From Sphingomonas sp. ERG5 (GTDB lineage: Bacteria; Pseudomonadota; Alphaproteobacteria; Sphingomonadales; Sphingomonadaceae): a stretch of DNA of 64,000 nt. Of this stretch, positions 61,454 through 64,000 are shown in pieces. Made by a program: the position numbers and the translations under genes. The notes below the pieces were generated by a model that was given only the letters and a program-made list of their open reading frames with translations, was not told the DNA's origin and did no database searches. The stretch spans positions 124,001-188,000 of the forward strand of contig NZ_JSXI01000018.1 of NCBI RefSeq assembly GCF_000803065.1, given 5' to 3'. Every line of letters starts with the position of its first letter. Position 1 is the first letter of the stretch.

Positions 61454-62512
61454 ATGACCGACACCGAAAAGCTGATCGAAACCCCCGCCGCCGACGATGT
61501 GCGTCGTGCCGAGCGCCGTACCTTCCTGCGTCACGCCAGCGGCATCGCCATGGCGGCGGGCGCCAGTTCGCTGCTCGCCGCCTGTGGTGGCGGCAGCGAC
61601 AATCCCTCACCGACCCCCACGCCGTCACCCACGGCAAGCGGCAGCCCGACCCCGACCCCGACGGGCTCGCCGACGGTGAGCCTGACCGATGCGGACGTGC
61701 TCAACTTCGCGCTCAATCTCAAATATCTCAAGGCGCAATTCTACGCCATTGCCGCGAACGGCGCTGCCCTGGCTGCCACGGATACCGACGGCATCGGCAC
61801 CGCCGGTGCGGTGACCGGCGGGCGCGCGGTGACCTTCACCGATCCGCTGCTCCAGCAATATGCCAAGGAAATCGCGGCGGACCAGCTCGCGAATCTCAGG
61901 ATATTGCGGACGTTCCTCAACACGATCAGGGTCGCGCAGCCCGCACTCAACATCGATAGCGCCGTCACCACCACCACCACGGGCACCACCGTCGGCGCGT
62001 TTACCAAGCTGGCGCGCGATGCCGGCGTGGTTGGCGGCGCGGCGACGTTCGATCCTTATGCCAGCGATGAGAATTTTCTCACCGCTGCCTTCCTGTTCGA
62101 AGATGTCGGCGTCACGGCGCTCAGGGGCGTGTTTTCCCAGGTGACCAGCGCGACCTTTGTCGAACTGGCAGCGGGGATAATCGCGGCCGAAGGTTATTCT
62201 TCGGGCCTGATCCGCACCGCCATCTATCAAAAGGGCGGGACCGTGCTCGCCAATGCGGACAAGATCTCCGCCCAGCGCGATGCCTATGACGGCACCACTG
62301 CGACTCTGGACCAGGGCATCACCGGCACCGCATCGGTTGCGAACATCGTCCCCGCCGATGCGAACGGCCTCACCTTCCTCCGTTCGACTGGCCAGGTGCT
62401 GAACATCTTCTATTTGAACAGCGCGTCGGTCGTTGGTGGCGGGTTCTTCCCGTCCGGTTGCACCGGCACGGTCAAGACCAGCAGTGCGAACGGCGTCCAG
62501 GGACCCTTCTGA
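61454..62512 (+). CDS. Tat-exported ferritin-like lipoprotein, second of the tandem pair
   Basis: A 352-residue paralog of the preceding gene. It keeps the Tat motif (RRTFLRHASGIAMAAG, Arg21-Arg22) but ends in a lipobox (SLLAAC, Cys44), then a Pro/Ser/Thr linker (50-76). The ferritin-like helices are NFALNLKYLKAQFY (Lys93 in place of Glu), KEIAADQLANLRIL (Gln144, Asn147 replacing the acid and His), NFLTAAFLFEDVGVTAL (Glu216 kept) and AAEGYSSGLIRTAIY (Glu246 kept, Ser249 for His). So it lost the ligands its neighbour kept. Same Gly/Phe tail. A strong terminator follows, so the two form an operon. Confidence 0.85.
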   Translation: MTDTEKLIETPAADDVRRAERRTFLRHASGIAMAAGASSLLAACGGGSDNPSPTPTPSPTASGSPTPTPTGSPTVSLTDADVLNFALNLKYLKAQFYAIAANGAALAATDTDGIGTAGAVTGGRAVTFTDPLLQQYAKEIAADQLANLRILRTFLNTIRVAQPALNIDSAVTTTTTGTTVGAFTKLARDAGVVGGAATFDPYASDENFLTAAFLFEDVGVTALRGVFSQVTSATFVELAAGIIAAEGYSSGLIRTAIYQKGGTVLANADKISAQRDAYDGTTATLDQGITGTASVANIVPADANGLTFLRSTGQVLNIFYLNSASVVGGGFFPSGCTGTVKTSSANGVQGPF

Positions 62513-62536
62513 CGTCACATACCGAGCGTTTCTCCC

Positions 62537-62569
62537 GGCCGCGCGATCCTCGGGTCGCGCGGCCTTTTT
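62537..62569 (+). terminator. Rho-independent terminator after the ferritin-like pair
   Basis: GGCCGCGCGA (62537-62546), loop of eight, TCGCGCGGCC (62555-62564), then TTTTT. A perfect 10-bp GC-rich stem. Confidence 0.93.
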
Positions 62570-62649
62570 CTTGTCCGCGCCTTGTCCGGCTTTCCCGGCA
62601 ATGAATCCGCCAGCCGCTTCCCTTGTCCCGCCAATCTGCTAGACCGGCG

Positions 62650-64000
<1,351 letters not shown>

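Overview
This 64 kb window is chromosomal DNA of a GC-rich alphaproteobacterium, most probably Sphingomonas or a close relative in the Sphingomonadales. The main reasons are a crtY-crtI-crtB carotenoid cluster, hemC divergent from tsaD-gpsA with hemD and a mitofilin-like gene behind it, many GTG/TTG starts, pervasive 4-bp ATGA/GTGA gene overlaps, and families common in this order (DUF4337, DUF4893, DUF5996, zinc-finger CHCC, DUF1674). Most of it is ordinary core genome. I see no rRNA, tRNA, transposase, prophage or CRISPR array. No stretch above 300 bases lacks a gene; the longest gaps (6.5, 16.1, 31.5, 60.2 and 62.5 kb) hold promoters, hairpins or a riboswitch.

Layout. 0-3.1 kb: end of a TetR-type regulator, an SGNH hydrolase, then an MFS exporter with a small GNAT protein on the other strand. 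3.1-6.5 kb: a tightly overlapping operon (KdpD-like kinase, response regulator, metal-ligand-poor pirin, lipoprotein that seems to start at CTG). 6.7-10.8 kb: MliC-like protein, glycosyltransferase, DUF4337, DUF72 and DUF4893 genes. 11-16.1 kb: heme genes hemC/hemD with a mitofilin-like membrane protein, divergent from tsaD-gpsA-DUF1697. 16.3-18.5 kb: a dense palindrome cluster, an AsmA protein and a succinate dehydrogenase assembly factor. 18.5-24.8 kb: htpX, an RsmB-type methyltransferase, rpe, a heparinase-like protein and purH. 24.9-34.3 kb (minus strand): a polysaccharide flippase, an AT-rich orphan winged-helix gene, polA, a 2OG-Fe(II) oxygenase, a class A beta-lactamase-like protein, nadB and an ABC ATPase.

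34.3-40.1 kb (plus strand): zinc-finger protein, tldD, a secreted protein, DUF5996, a PNPOx-like protein, DUF2007, then glnK-amtB behind a clear sigma-54 promoter and ended by a strong terminator. 40.2-50.2 kb (minus): GMC oxidoreductase overlapping a fatty-acid/sterol hydroxylase, a TIGR01244 phosphatase pair, lipoprotein, recQ, an M3 oligopeptidase and an Atm1-type ABC exporter. 50.2-51.3 kb: small Sphingomonas-type proteins. 51.3-55.6 kb: carotenoid operon crtY-crtI-(LOG)-crtB. 55.8-60.2 kb: a secreted protein, a GST/TetR divergent pair with a visible operator, a second membrane hydroxylase that is a CrtG candidate, DUF2141 and a MipA-type outer membrane protein. 60.4-62.5 kb: two tandem Tat-exported ferritin-like proteins with complementary loss of expected metal ligands. 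62.6-64 kb: a TPP riboswitch and the start of thiC, cut by the window edge.

I found no clearly new defence or mobile system. The best candidates for something undescribed are the paired, ligand-degenerate ferritin-like proteins, the kinase/regulator/pirin/lipoprotein operon, the LOG enzyme inside the carotenoid operon, and the palindrome cluster at 16.24-16.32 kb. All functional statements rest on reading motifs by eye; no database search was run.
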